From contig NC_072465.1 in the NCBI RefSeq assembly GCF_027596085.1, forward strand, positions 16,880,207-16,944,206: a stretch of 64,000 nucleotides of DNA, read 5' to 3'. The stretch is from Anoplopoma fimbria (Eukaryota > Chordata > Actinopteri > Perciformes > Anoplopomatidae). The notes under the pieces are model-generated. The model made no database searches, was not told where the DNA came from, and saw nothing but the letters and a program-made list of their open reading frames with translations. This document shows positions 12,401 through 24,475 of the stretch, piece after piece (the first letter of the stretch is position 1; every line of letters begins with the position of its first letter). A program made the translations under genes and the position numbers.

Positions 12401-15400
12401 GGGAAGCAAGCTTCTTATGTTAAGGTATACAAGGCTGAGTCCAAGATATTTCTTAAAATAAAGGGAGGGTTATTAACATTAGATGTGTTAGGAGAGAACA
12501 TGATATTATGAGGGGAGAGTAGTGAGAGGTCTGAGATTTGCTAATGTAATACTGCTCAGCTCGGCAATTTTGCTGGGGCAGTTGTACAATGGGGGTAAGG
12601 CTAATAATAGGAATCGCATACACTGAGGAAATAGTAGGAAAAAGGCCACTAGAATGGAGCTGATCCACCAGCAATAACCTGGAAACTGCCTTTTATAAAT
12701 AAGGCAGTAGCATAGATGTTAAAAATAAATGATCTGGCACGAGCACTGTTTGGTTGAACGTCAATGCCAAACAGGTCTGAGTAGCTCAGAAATGCTGTGC
12801 AGCGTGTTTTTTTTTTTTACAAACAAATGTTTTGACCCAAAGGTTTCTGCTGAGAAGATGTCTCCAAAACAGAAGGCCGGCAAAGCGCCAGAAATGATTG
12901 AGTCTACAGCAATGCTGATCAGAGACAAGCGGAGCTCTTTTAAGTTTTTCTGATTGTTGTAGCATCATTTGGCCGAGCGTGCAGGATAACAGATGATGCA
13001 CAGGGGAGAATATTTTAAAAGGGGGAATGATAGTGCAACCTTGAGTACCAGGGTAGCTAAATGTTTGAGCATCCGTCAAGGAGACCGGTGAAACATTAGA
13101 GGTGCCAGCTGCAAGAGTTGAGGACTGAGACGTAGCCATAGCTGGCGTGCACAGACCTTTTAACCAAGACCTATCCTTTGTTTTTTTCTGGGAGGCTGGA
13201 CAGCAGGTAGTGTTTTAGACAAGTCATCACATTGATGAACACTGCAGCTACGGGCAGCCAGTAGTGCTGGGTTCACTCACTGACCAAATTCTGCCGCTGA
13301 ATAAAGAGGTGCTCAAAATAAGTAATGTTCTTCTGTTAGCAGCAGATGTACATCTAATTCTTGTGGGCCCGAGCCTTCCCTTTGATTCTGTAGCTCATGC
13401 AAGTTTAAATGACCATTTGAGGCTCTGGGTTTTAATATTACAGATAGAGTACAGAAATGGTTCAGCTCCTTTCCACATCCCAAGACGGGTAACTCATCAT
13501 CATCAGTACATATTACCTGCAGGATTCCACAGGGTACAATTTAAGGTCTTGTCTTATTTTTAGAAGAGGATTGTAGTAAAGAAGGCACTGGAGAGGACAG
13601 ATAGCTCAACATTTACTTAAGCAATGCGAGGACTACAGCTTCAGCATGACTGCTTCTTCATCAACGCCATGTAACGTAATAGCCTTTAAACAGCCACTAG
13701 ATTTAAATAGCCTCCTGGGGCCATAATATGGTCTTTAGCTTTGACAAGATGGAGAGGGTAATGCACTTGTGTCTGTACAGCTGAATATTATTATATATTT
13801 AAAGTGGAACCATTCTTATCGTCTACCTCAGTTAAAGGTCTCCTACACGCACGGCTCTCAAAGAATGTAGCTTATTGTTTGTTTTTTTTAAAAGGCCCCA
13901 ATCACAAATACAACCCAGCTCCAATCCTTTTTTCACCCTTCAATATTTAGAGTACTTATACATTTATGAATATATTATAAGATTTCTCATGATCTTGGTT
14001 TGTTCTCCCTTCATTATTCATCTAAGTCTCGCTGCGCTCTCCATTTCTCTTGTATTTTTGTTTGCCAGAAAGGCGGTGATGTTTCATACTTGCCAGTTAA
14101 TATGGCACACAACATAGAGGAGGGCTTTTTTTTTTTTTTTTTTATCCTGACCCAAACAGGCTGCATATGGATTTCCATAAACTGTAGAAGCTTTAGTATA
14201 CATTTGTGGTTGAACTAACACCTTTTAAAAATATTCCTTGTCTCGCTTGTGCTCTGCCGGGCAAAGTTGTTGATGTGTGCCTGTGAATTTCAATGAGGCA
14301 TTGTATGTGATATTGGGCAACTGAGTTGATGTACTTGACACTGGTCTCTCCACGAAACCTTTGATCTCTGTGACAGTTTATACGTCAAAACATGCACATT
14401 TCTGTGGAGAGACATCAAGCAAGCAATCAAGCTTAAATAGTAGTCTGGTGGTGGTAAACGCGATAGCCTTCATTACTGGCCTACACTGACTGAAATCGGT
14501 CGTTCTGAAGTGCTGTGAGTGTACATTATATTCTTCGTTACCCTGATTGATCCATCAATGGTCTTTAGCACTTAATGGAGATTACTGAATATTGATAATA
14601 ATCTTTGGAAACATTCTGCTAGTACTAGAGATATGAGTATTTGGTGACATTTTTAACACAACCTTTGACTTTTTCCTTCTATTGCTGTTTAAGCCAGCGA
14701 ATCAGGGTCACCACTATCAGAAGGAAATGAACCCCCTCCTGCAGTCAAACCCCAGGTAAGAAAAAAACGTGTCTTATAGCCTAAATACTTTGCTGAGCTC
14801 CAATATGTACATTTGTAATAAACTGAACATACTAGACAAGGTTGACACAGTCTGATATGTTTATAGATGTTACTTATATGTTGTGCATGAAGGTCAGGGT
14901 ATTGAAATAGTTGTTCTCTTTAAAAAGAACAACACGCTGTCTCCACAAATGTCTTGGTAAGTAGATGGGACAATACTTGCCAAAAATGCAAGCCACACTG
15001 ATGTAGTTCATGTATTGTCTGACAGAAAATGGCCCTGTGTAGCCTGTTTTTTGTATTTAGCAGCATGTACATGAAACTCACCCTGAAAATCATAATCAGA
15101 TGGTACCTGCAGTGACTGCTGAATTAAGGCTAAATGTCAACTGTCAGATAGATATGCAAATTGGGGCTTTTCTCGCTCGCAGAAGAGTCTGAATAAATTG
15201 ACTGTGTGCCAGGTACTGTACTTTTCCTCTCCCATTAAGGCTGTTGTCATGTTCACAAGTGTAGATTATTGGGTGTGAAGACTGGGAGCAATCAAGACAG
15301 TATTGTTATTACAATTATCATTCATACCTTTCATACTTTTAGAAAAACACGCATTCAAAAGATTTGAAGGAATCTTAAAATTGGAAAAAAAAGAAAAAAA

Positions 15401-17898
15401 AACTTTGTAATGCATTTTCATTGTCTTAGATCTGACTGAATTGTCAACTTAGTCTAAAACTTAAACAACACTTAAACTGATATAGATTTTTTTAGGTTCG
15501 TCTTTCTCATTGGTTGTCCAACATGGCGATGGCCAAATCGCCCAAACCAGAGGCTTAATAAAACGGAGGTCCACAAACCGACGGGAGCTGTCACGATGAC
15601 TACGCCCACTTCTTATTTACAGTGGATGGGTAGAATGCGTCTTGCTGCTGCACCCGTCCAATTCATTTCATCTACTGTAGATGATAAACATTATGTCTAC
15701 AGCACAGAGATTTACTACACCTTGACAACATCTTGACAAAGATTGCTTTTTAACCAACAAATTGCTGTTTCATGTCTTGATGCCAGACGTAGCAGTCAAC
15801 TCTGGGCAACGGATTCAAACGTCCGGAGCCAGGCAAGCATTTTTTTTTTTTGGAGCATCGACCTCCTGTTCCGTCAAAAAAATTTGACTTGAAAGATAAA
15901 TAAATGCTTCAGGTCGCAGTAACGCCCTTGAGGCGCAGCTGAGAGGAGAGCCAACACGGAGCAGGTGTAGACAGCTGCATAGATTAACATGAGAGAGCAT
16001 CTGTAGTGTCCAAATGGGATTAGACATTTTCACACCTTTTCCAAACATTTTTCAAGTCTTCCCCACTTATTCATACTTTCAGCAGATATACCACATCTTC
16101 ATACGTTATGGCTGTTATTCACCTTTTAAAGCCAGCAATTCAGTTTACCATCAGCTTTAAACAAACCATAACATATTAGACCTATTTCATCTACAGAATT
16201 GCCCTCTAGTTACTCATTTATTGTTTTGCTTGTCATATTGATCACTGGCAACTTTTTATGATTATATTTATCTTCTGGATAATTCATGTTAGAGAGAAAG
16301 TCCTTCAAAATCAAAAGCAAGGGTTAGACTCACCATGAAGCACTGCCTTTCAGCAGTTATAGAAGAAATCCATCATTGATGAAGCAATGCCCAACTTCTC
16401 CAAGGCAGGTGCCTTGTAGTTCATAATGCAAAGCAACCACGAGACATGTTTCACCTTGTTTTACCAGAGTACAGATACAGTTCTAACCTAAAAAAGAAAA
16501 CATATTGATAAATGGGATTATATAACTGGAGGAGGCAGCATCATTTACAACGGATATTATTTGGGGAAAATGGATCCAATATCTACTACAGGTAAAAACA
16601 AAGCTCAGAAAGTTGACAAAGTGAAATGAGAGAAAGTGGGTTTGTCTAAAAGGCAAATTACAACACTTCATCTGAAAGTATGCTCTGTCGTGTGACGAAC
16701 ATTACAGATGACTGTAATGTAGCAGTGAGAGATTATCTGGTCGTGTAATCTTTACTTTAAATGAAGGTTAATGGGCTTCTTAATTCAAGACGAGATGAAA
16801 TAGTTCTGAGAAGTGTAACCCTAATTGACATTTCTTTTTTTTTGTAAAATTCCTTCAAGGAAAAATAGCTGAGAGTTTAAGCTCCAATAGTCAAATATCT
16901 CTTGGAGGCAGGTTTAGTATGTTAAGGACAAGATAAAAGAAGCTCGTCATTACTATCATTGATGATACAATATCACACATTACCATCTGGACAATATCTA
17001 AAGGCTTACAAGTACTGTATCAAGACCCAACCGTCAGCTTTGGGATGGATCCAGATCCCTTGGTTGCCTTCGGAGGGTTCTGGAGACCCTGCATCCCTGC
17101 GTCACCCCACTGAGCTCTGTCTCTGCACATCTCCATCTCTTTGTTGGTGTACACAACCATGCGGCACGTTACAAAAGAAGACAAAGGGATTGCATCATAG
17201 GTCCGCTACCCAAATTATGCAACCACGTCTTCTCTCAACACTTTTGATTTATTGATGAAAAGCGAGCTAGCCTGTTGTGAACATGTGTTGACTACCATAT
17301 ATTTAGATATTTTCAATTTCATGTTTTGGGGGCTCTTTAAATATTCAGTGAGGCTATGCTGTTTGATTTAAAGTCCACTGAAATGAATATTACTATTGAC
17401 AGCTTCTTCTAACATGCTCCCTGACTTGTCTCACACAGAACTACAGCATCCACAGCTGTACTTCTGAAATTAGCCTCTGAAGCAAGCCTTGATTTACAGA
17501 TCTGAAGACCAGCTGCACAGGATTTGTCGTTGTTTTTGCTCCTTTCCTTTTAGGCATTGCATCCTGAGACACCCTTACAGTGAATTCTGTCATGGTATTA
17601 TTTGAGCTTCATTGCAAGGCTTCCTCGCTTTTGAGATCTCTTTGACAGCTTAAATGTCCCTGTTACTGTGCTTATTTTTTTGCCAGGGCTTTTTCTGGAA
17701 TTTTTAACAAGTTTCTTTGCATGTGATGCACTCTGGCTGGAAAACCACAAATCAGGCTGTCACAGAGACCTTGAGTAGCAATTCAATTAAATCAAATTTA
17801 TATGTTTTACGGTCCAAAATAACAAATTTACCTAAGAGGGCTTCACAATCTGCACACATACGACATCCTATCCCCCAGGACCCTCGCATCGGTACAGG

Positions 17899-17964
<66 letters not shown>

Positions 17965-20900
17965 CACCCGAAAAACCTTTAACAGGGAGAACAAAGAAGA
18001 AATAAAACCTTAAGCAGAGCAACAGAGGAGGGATCCCTCTCCCAGGATGGAAAAAAAAGTGCAAAAGATTTCATGTGCCCAGAATAATAGAGTTGCAAAA
18101 CATTCAATGCATATGATATAAATGATTGATATAATGAGAGTAGTAAGCAGAATAATGATGCAAAAATGAGGACTACTGAAAATAATAGCAGCAGTGGATA
18201 TAATAGAATAATAATGATAATAAAAATATTAATGTTATCTGTAATAGTAAAGTGAGTTTCTCAAGGATCTTAGAGAGGAAGGGAAAGTAATCAATAGGTC
18301 TATGGTTAGCAAAACTTCTTTAAGCAGCCAGGTCGGACGGGGTCTAAGAGACAGGTTAATGGTTTAGAAGTAAAAAATGTTGATTTTTACAATAAAAACA
18401 ATTGTGAAATGCAGTCCAATTGCCAGGATGTCAAAAAAAACTGAGTTGCCTTGACAATGTTTCACTGGAAGATATTTGGAAAGCTTAATTTCAATAAACT
18501 TCTTTACCGCCCAAAATCAGTATTCACACTCAAATTAAATCAAACTAATTTATTTCCTTTATCACTGCTTCTTCCGTATCTGATTAATAATTACTTAAGA
18601 ATTGAATCACTCTCTCCTAGATCCTTTTAACATGTGAAGTTCAATTTTCAGCTCTGCAGAGGCCTTTGTCCTTGAAAATTGCCTTCATTAACTTTTCTTC
18701 TATGTTCCTGCCTATCACACAGTCAGAGGGGTGTTAAAGGAGGGTAAATGCATTTGTTAGAAATAAAAATCGGAGCCTCAGTAAAGATAATGTACTTGGT
18801 CACTTTAAAGGCATTGGTTTAAAAATGAAGAAATCTCTTATTCAGGCTTAAATGCATAGAAAGATGAGATATAAATTGAACGTCGTGGCGGGGTTAATCC
18901 TCGCATTTCTTCTTGATTTATACCAGGAAGAATTTAATCTGTGGTAACAATAGTGCTAAAACATGTACGTGTAGGGCTATTTCAGATGTTATTCCATTAA
19001 AAGCTGTGAATTTAACCTTTTAACTTTTTCATACAGTTGTTACAATGTTATTTATTTGACATGCTATCAAACAGGTCTTTGAAAGTAGCGTTGTCATCTT
19101 TGGTATTTTTACTTCAATGGTGCAGTTAGTCACAGATACCATATCACTAAAGGTATATACACCTACGTTATTATGGTATTTACTGATATAATGACAAAGG
19201 GGTTTTCATTGGCAGCCATTAAAACCAACATCCTGTTAAGCCTGAAACAGTAAATTAAATCAAAGAAGATAATAAAAATGTATAAATCTTTTGAACGTAG
19301 CCTGCTGGAACTATTTACAAGTCACCATTTTAGTCTAGTGAACATACTGTAATGTGGTTCGTGAATGTGCTTTCTTTTAAGAGGGAGTGACATTATCAAT
19401 CATTGATAATGAACGTCTGAATTGTCTGCTGTCAGCTAGATGTTGTACAGAAGATGATTATAGTACCTCATTAAATATGCTGTGATGTGCACTTATGAGA
19501 CGGTATCTCCAGAGGCGAAAGATGTTGATGGATAATTGTGTAACTGAATATTAAGAATGCAGTTTAACAAGTGAAACTTGCTGAGCTTCCCAGTAATAAT
19601 TCATCTTCTGGCATTTTTTGTCTTCCTCTAATCTGTTGCTCCGTACTAAGAGAGCAGTATTGCACTTTACTGGGAAATGACTGATAGTATAGTTGAAGCC
19701 TGTGTAGCTCTCAGACGAGGAAGATAAACTCATTTAGAGAGAAAGGAAGTCCTGCTCCCTCAGACACAGGCAAGGTTAAGACACCTACTCGGGGCCAGAA
19801 TTTGGACACTTGGAACTCGCAGCTTGAGTCTGAATCTAATAAATGATCCTTCAGGTAAAGCTGTGAGGCGGCGAGGCTGAGTGTGCAGGAGAAGTGGCTC
19901 AAGGACAATGGAGGCTTAGGCGTGCCTTGTGAGAGCACACGATGATGGGGCTTCATTGTTAAAATGTCATATGGAGGCAATTTGAGGGGCACGGTACAGT
20001 AGGATGGTGTGTGTGTAATGGCATGTGTTGTCATGACTGTGCTTTTATGGTCTTTTCCCAAGGGAGTGGATGGACGTGCTCAGTCCTCCCATTATGCCTC
20101 CCAGCCAGCGGAGAAGGTCAGGCAACACTCGGAACAATTTAGAAGATCTAACCGGAGGTACAGTAACCTTAATTTTGGTCCTTTTGCCCCCAGACACACT
20201 ATTATGTCCTTTACACCCAGGCAGACAGCAAACAATACAATACCTGAACATTAACTACACTAATTGCGCAAATCCTTAGAACTAATGGGAACATTCACCG
20301 GTGTCGAGGCTTCCACCCAATGAGTGCACTCGACATGGTTTGGAAAGCATGTGGAACTGTATCTAATTAAGGGTAAAGAGCCATAAGAGTGGAGCTCTCT
20401 GTCCTCCACATAACTCCATAGGTCAAAAGAGATGGGCTCATTACAGGTCTGCACCCCCAAGACACATCGACAAGGTTAATTGACGAAACCTTTCCAGTTT
20501 ACAACATCATTTTTTAAACCTCTTACACAATGTGTTTCATAATTAGTTTTCATTATCGTCGCCGAAGTTCTGATAAGATAAAAAAAGGTTCCTCCTGGAG
20601 CATTTCATAACCTTTTTAGCATTTAACTGCCTGTCAATTTAACCGCTAAATTCTCGCACTTTAAAGTAGTGGGGATTACAGAGAATCTCTTTACAGCTTC
20701 ATAATGTGGTACAGGGACTGGGTGTCTTAGGTCTGGATTGATGAGAGAGAATATGGCAGCGACAGAAAACTTTTAAATCCACCCGAGTCTCTGAAGGTCA
20801 CCTCACCGTCCACGCTCGTCATTTCATTCCAGCAACAGCAGATGGAGTAGGCCCTTACTCATATCTGGCATAGCTATGCTACTATACATAAAAAATACAA

Positions 20901-21152
20901 TATACATTTTGTATTCATGTATTTTTTTTTTATCAGTGCAAATTTGATTAATTTGAATTTCAAATGCACCGCTATGAATGTTTTGAACAATTACTATCAA
21001 GTGTTGCAGAGTGATCATCCTTCATTATTGTAGGACGGGACGAGTCTGTGAATGAAGAGGAGAAGGAGGACGAGTATTTGAATCTGCTCTATGATCCCTG
21101 CCTGAACTGCTATTTCGATCCAAAGACGGGGAAGTACTATGAACTAGCTTGA
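415..21152 (+). CDS. cfap20dc: CFAP20 domain-containing protein, C-terminal part (5' end outside window)
   Basis: Seven exons join in one frame: 415-519, 2110-2432, 7782-8129, 9050-9304, 14694-14755, 20063-20157 and 21034-21152 (stop TGA 21150-21152). Phases agree at every junction and give about 434 residues. The N-terminal CFAP20 (DUF667) domain would lie upstream of base 1. What is visible is the low-complexity Ser/Pro/acidic tail, then the family-typical segments [38 protein letters not shown], and the conserved end [20 protein letters not shown]. This tail matches what I remember of human C3orf67/CFAP20DC, a poorly characterised protein related by its N-terminal domain to the axonemal protein CFAP20. 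Its place next to fam3d matches human 3p14.2. The donor after exon 9050-9304 is GTCTGT, a weak site, although the phase fits. Exon boundaries are by eye; the identity is from memory, with good but not complete certainty. Confidence 0.85.
520..2109. other. cfap20dc intron, nothing recognised
   Basis: About 1.6 kb of intron between two in-phase exons. Short open frames on both strands have no recognisable protein similarity and no good splice context. Confidence 0.6.
3757..4520 (-). mobile_element. Decayed LINE (non-LTR retrotransposon), endonuclease-to-RT linker region
   Basis: On the minus strand, translation from about 4330 downwards gives a stretch with [11 protein letters not shown], then [20 protein letters not shown], then [11 protein letters not shown]. 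This is the pattern of the end of an apurinic-type endonuclease domain in fish LINEs (GDFN-H-D, then FDL-QHV-G-THN-GHTLDL). Farther along, 3984-3757 reads [18 protein letters not shown], resembling the linker before the reverse transcriptase core (F-P-L-E-V-LKSST). Frame changes and stops separate the pieces, so the copy is dead and 5' and 3' truncated. It sits antisense in a cfap20dc intron. The exact clade is not decided; an L2- or Rex-like element is plausible. Confidence 0.7.
5090..5295. repeat. Short interspersed repeat, hAT-like, related to the copy at 24260-24475
   Basis: Contains CAGCACTAG...CAACACTG as imperfect ends of a core of about 59 bp (5168-5226), followed by a block with cctccctccaaagccact and aaaatgatcattataaacg. 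The same order of blocks appears around 24340-24475, so both belong to one dispersed family. CAGTGTT-type ends suggest a hAT-derived non-autonomous element. Confidence 0.5.
6858..7313. mobile_element. Inverted-repeat (foldback/MITE-like) element
   Basis: Arms of roughly 100 bp (6858-6957) and 91 bp (7223-7313) are inverted copies of each other. They include a perfect 28-bp match (6930-6957 against 7223-7250) and matching outer ends ctgaaaagtttgta / tacaaacttttcag. The spacer is about 265 bp. I could not see a clear target-site duplication. Both ends and the core fit a miniature inverted-repeat transposable element inside a cfap20dc intron. Confidence 0.65.
8820..8960 (+). repeat. Degenerate minisatellite of gggatgggacaggag type
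   Basis: Four imperfect copies of a unit of about 30-45 bp can be seen: gggatgggacgggagt, gggatgagacaggaat, gggattgggacagaacaggag and gggatgggacaggagt. They are separated by T-rich spacers. It lies in the intron before the 9050 exon of cfap20dc. It may be a tandem array or a piece of a longer G-rich element. Confidence 0.5.
11410..11856. mobile_element. Degenerate hAT-type MITE
   Basis: The left part carries a gggtcaggacccac block (about 11431-11444) that is typical just inside the end of a common teleost hAT element. The right side carries agtttgggaatcactg (ending 11852), which reads on the other strand as CAGTGATTCCCAAACT, the usual hAT end. A second CAGTGGGTTCCCAG sits at about 11813, suggesting nested or truncated ends. 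The identification rests on remembered repeat sequence; boundaries are approximate. Confidence 0.5.
12300..13565. other. Unassigned intron segment, possibly old retroelement debris
   Basis: Two open frames, minus 13139-12786 and plus 13264-13563, lie back to back here. The plus frame ends in [17 protein letters not shown], which resembles the LHWLPVRFRIQFKVLL segment near the C-terminus of fish LINE reverse transcriptases. The rest does not clearly match. I treat this as possible LINE remnant, not as a gene. Confidence 0.3.
15485..15645 (+). repeat. Common teleost interspersed repeat
   Basis: The segment runs from ctcattggttgtccaacatgg through gtccacaaaccgacggg to gatgactacgcccacttctt atttacagt. 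It matches, with changes, a repeat I recall as very frequent in percomorph genomes (tgacgtcacggtgactacgt ccacttc ttatatacag). The family name is not certain. Confidence 0.55.
17899..17961 (+). repeat. (CA)n microsatellite
   Basis: About 31 uninterrupted CA units in a cfap20dc intron. Open frames across it (poly-TH or poly-VC) are artefacts of the repeat. Confidence 0.95.
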
Positions 21153-21177
21153 CTCAAAGCTTGAGAGAATCTAAATT

Positions 21178-21626
21178 AATAAATCAGAAGTTATTGGCAG
21201 TGGGTGAATGGTGTCATCCCTTTTTGAGGCCTGTATGAATACACCATTATAAGAAATGTTGCCGCTTTTGTTTTTGAGAAACTGACGGGAGATAAGTGTC
21301 TCCATAAATAGTCATGTTGGTATGTAAGGGAGAGGGACTCAATATATCAGATCCATGCTTTTTGCAAAAAATGGAGTAGTTGCCCTTTCAGTAGCACATC
21401 TGATGGTAGAAAGAGTCTTTTCGGAAGTCCTGGCTAGCAGAATAATATGTAAGCCTTTTCAATGAACTTCCTGGAGCTTCTGTTAAGGAAGAGGATCTCT
21501 TGACATTTAAGTTGTGTTGGGATTAGTATAACAGAATAGCTCATTTTGCTTTTTCATTTATCATAATTTGTTAAACAAAAAGATATTGAAAATATGTAAA
21601 ATGTTGTATATATTGTTTGAAATAAA
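21178..21626 (+). terminator. cfap20dc: Candidate polyadenylation signals of cfap20dc
   Basis: AATAAA occurs at 21178-21183, only 26 bases after the stop codon, and again at 21621-21626. The second, followed by T- and GT-containing sequence, is the more usual distance for a vertebrate 3' UTR. Which one is used cannot be told from sequence alone. Confidence 0.45.
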
Positions 21627-22479
21627 TATGAATTGAAGTGACCATGTTGCTGATTTCATGTGTGAATTGTCATGAAAGTGTCCTGTTACGTTGGAAATAG
21701 CTGTACGAAAAGCCTAACGAGCAAAAATGATTAACGAACAAAATTGATTTTGAATGTATTTATAAATCAAATGTTGAAGTCCCAACAGTTAAAATGATCC
21801 CTTGTTTTAACAGGTGAACTTGTGCAAGATGTTTTTTATGTAACCGACAGCAACACCAGACGGGGAGGTCTTTTCATCAGTCCTGCCAAAACACTGATCA
21901 CACCTGATGAGCGGCTGATACGAGATTGGTTCATCATTTTGAGCCGAAGATGAATTGTCGCTCCACAGTGGCAGAAGCATAATGAAATGAGATGAAAACC
22001 CACATTCATTTCTCAAATTGTGATTCCCTGTAGTCTTAATCAAACAATAACCCCAAAAGGATCCAAGGCCGACCATTCAGTTGGCCCAGCTGGAATGCTG
22101 GGCCCAGATCAGGGCTCTCTTTTTGTCAAATACTAACATATCAAATCTGTTCATAATTTAACTTTTTACAATGTCTGTGTGTAGTAGGAATAGTAGAAGT
22201 AAGATCTTGGACAAAGAAAACACCAATTTAGACCAAAAAAATTACATTAGTATTAACGTATGTTCCAAGTTTTCCAAATTTTAGCACTGGTCATATGTTT
22301 TTAAAGTCTTTATGCTTTATTTTATGATGCTTGACTGTAGAAATATAGATTATTTTTCTCACTTCTCTGAAAAATAGTTGAGCTTAAGACTTTTTATTAA
22401 TTTATTTAAAAATGTTAAAAATGCAATAGATGCAGCAGAAACTACAATCACGAATACTTTCATAAATGTGTCTCACCAG

Positions 22480-22737
22480 AGAGCCACGTGACGCACAGCT
22501 GTCCGTCACATGACGTTTCCTCAAAGGGGGCGTTTAAATATTTGCTCAGCAACAGGTGGAAGCAACCAGGAAGTAAACAACTTGACCCAGTGCAGTTACG
22601 GTCGGACAGAAAACATTCGTGTTGAATAATTGGGATTTTCCACATTAATTTGAGGCTTGTTTTTAATGGAATATGTTATAATGTACTGAGCTTTATTGAT
22701 CCACAATGAAAGCGGGTTAACCAGGCTCTAAACAAGG
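22480..22737 (+). promoter_or_regulatory. Putative promoter with CACGTGAC and TCACATGAC E-boxes
   Basis: Just upstream of the small membrane-protein gene are CACGTGAC (22485-22492) and GTCACATGAC (22505-22514), 12 bases apart, next to a G-rich patch. Both fit binding sites of the MITF/TFE/USF class of bHLH-leucine-zipper factors. No TATA box is obvious. The transcription start is not known, so the assignment is an inference from position and motif clustering. Confidence 0.4.
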
Positions 22738-24054
22738 ATGTCAGCACAACAGCAACAGGTAAATATGAGGAGATCTACAGATATCCGAGCGTCAAAAAAA
22801 TACTTATTATAAGACATTATTATGATCGTGGTGCCAGAGTTGTTTGTCATTAAGTTTGAAGAGGACCGCGACATTGTGACTTCGTCTATTACATTAAACG
22901 TGAAACTGTAGAAACTTTTTTTTTTTTTTTTTTTTCGAATCAAAAAGGCTAAATTATGGGATTATTAAAATGGATACACATAAGATATCCTTTATTGCTC
23001 ATTATTCACTGTTTTACAAGTCCGCCTGCCATAATGTAAAGAGAAATAACATGTTCATTTATTAATAATTAATGATAATAATAGTAATTGCATATGCTTG
23101 ATGAACTTTATAGGAAGCTACAAATCTGGCTTTATCAGGCATTGAACGATGCCTTCCAAGTGATAAACCCAATGACCACAATGTGTTTTAATGTTACACA
23201 TTAATGTGGATACGATTCCAGGGAGGTGATATCTCATCTTTCATATCTGTCTCCTCCTCACTTGTGTGAATCCTAATTATCACTGCAGAGACTAAAGTTA
23301 TCTCACTCTACTCCTGACATATGATCCCAGCGCTGATATTAGATATATTGGCTCATGATCATAGTTCTGATGAGAGTGATCATTAATTGTCAGAATCACA
23401 TCAGTCCTGCTTGGCCTCTGATTCACATCCCTGCTGTTGAGCTGTTGGGTCGTACATCAACATGATCCATAACACACACGCTGTTCAACTGTCATATCTC
23501 ATGCCCGTATTTCCTTTTTTTTTTTATCTGAGCCACACATCATGAACTGCGCCGTTACGATTATGGGCTCTTTAACTACCCCACTGTTAGGTCTCATTGG
23601 ATTCATTTGTCTTTTTTAGGCCGGGTTAAGGCTTCACCCCGGGATTATTGCATCGGTGGTCTTGGTCTCTGTGGCGGCAATATTTGCTGTTCTATTGATC
23701 ATCCGTAAATACTGCTTCCCAGTAAAGTAAGCAGGCACTATTAATGAGGCTTAACAAGATTATTCAGAATTCCTATCGCAGTAACAGCACATCACCCCTT
23801 TCTGTCATGTAACTTTATTCCAGTGAGGCAAGATACAGATACTCTCAGCTGAGGCGGATGGAGGACCAGGGTTCAGAAGTGACAGGGGGTGAAGGCGACA
23901 GGGGGCCCTGCACAGTCGGTGAGGAGTCAGACGAGGTCAGTGCATCATCCCTGATTGCAGCTTTCACTGTCCTTCTTGACAATATACAAGCTGACACAGC
24001 TGTAACTTTCCTTATCACCTCACATGTCTTTTTGTACAGGATCTTCTGGAATAA
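22738..24054 (+). CDS. Unrecognised small single-pass membrane protein, 84 residues
   Basis: Four exons: 22738-22758, 23620-23726, 23824-23935 and 24040-24054 (TAA). All introns are GT-AG with agreeing phases (0, 2, 0). The protein starts MSAQQQQ, has a short 15-residue N-terminus without a signal peptide, one hydrophobic helix (about residues 16-36, rich in V/I/L/A), a stop-transfer RKYC, then a polar acidic tail ending in EESDEDLLE. The tail has YSQL, which fits the YxxPhi adaptor signal, and an SDEDLL acidic-cluster dileucine with a CK2-type serine. This suggests an endosomal or lysosomal trafficking protein with the C-terminus in the cytosol; that is inference. The gene lies between cfap20dc and fam3d, where I know of no human protein-coding gene. 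I do not recognise the family. Being real depends on the four splice calls, which are good but untested. Confidence 0.65.
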
Positions 24055-24259
24055 ATCTCAGACCGGGATGCAAATGGGCCGACTGAAAAAGAGTGTTATT
24101 GTGGATGAATTGTGTGACATCATCAAATGTGTTGCTTTGTTCAAACAACTGTCAAAATCCCCAACATTTTAAGTTTATTATATTTTAAGACAAGGAAAAG
24201 CAACAAATTCTCCCATTTTAGAAGCTAGAACCAGCAAATGTTTGCCTTTTTTTATTGAA

Positions 24260-24475
24260 CGCTAACCTAAACAATTTAAGCTTGAGCAAGTCACACAAGA
24301 AAAAGCTAGATTAAAAAATAAAAATAAATCTAACCGAGAACCCAGCCCAGTGTTACCAACTCTTAAAGTGTTAGTAGGACTAGCTACAAAAGCTAGGAAA
24401 GTCGGAAACACTGACCATCCCTCCAGGCCTCCTCTCCAAATCCACTCCCACAAAATCGTCATTATGAATGTAAAC
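24260..24475. repeat. hAT-like short repeat, second copy of the 5090-5295 family
   Basis: A 66-bp core, CAGTGTTACC...GGAAACACTG (24348-24413), has imperfect terminal inverted repeats of hAT type. It is preceded by gaacccagcc and followed by cctcctctccaaatccactc and aaaatcgtcattatgaa, which match the copy near 5.2 kb. Two AATAAA hexamers (24317-24328) precede the core and could serve as poly(A) signals of the gene upstream. Confidence 0.5.

Larger units (their letters stand above)
14756..20062. other. Long cfap20dc intron
   Basis: This 5.3 kb intron separates a 62-base exon from a 95-base exon. Apart from the interspersed repeat near 15.5 kb and the CA microsatellite near 17.9 kb I see no gene or RNA structure in it. 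Confidence 0.6.

Noticed and set aside
16959..17255. 98-residue open frame in a cfap20dc intron
   Set aside because: It looks protein-like by chance only; no homologue comes to mind and no splice sites fit.
17717..18064. Open frames rich in TH or CV repeats
   Set aside because: They are produced by the CA microsatellite.
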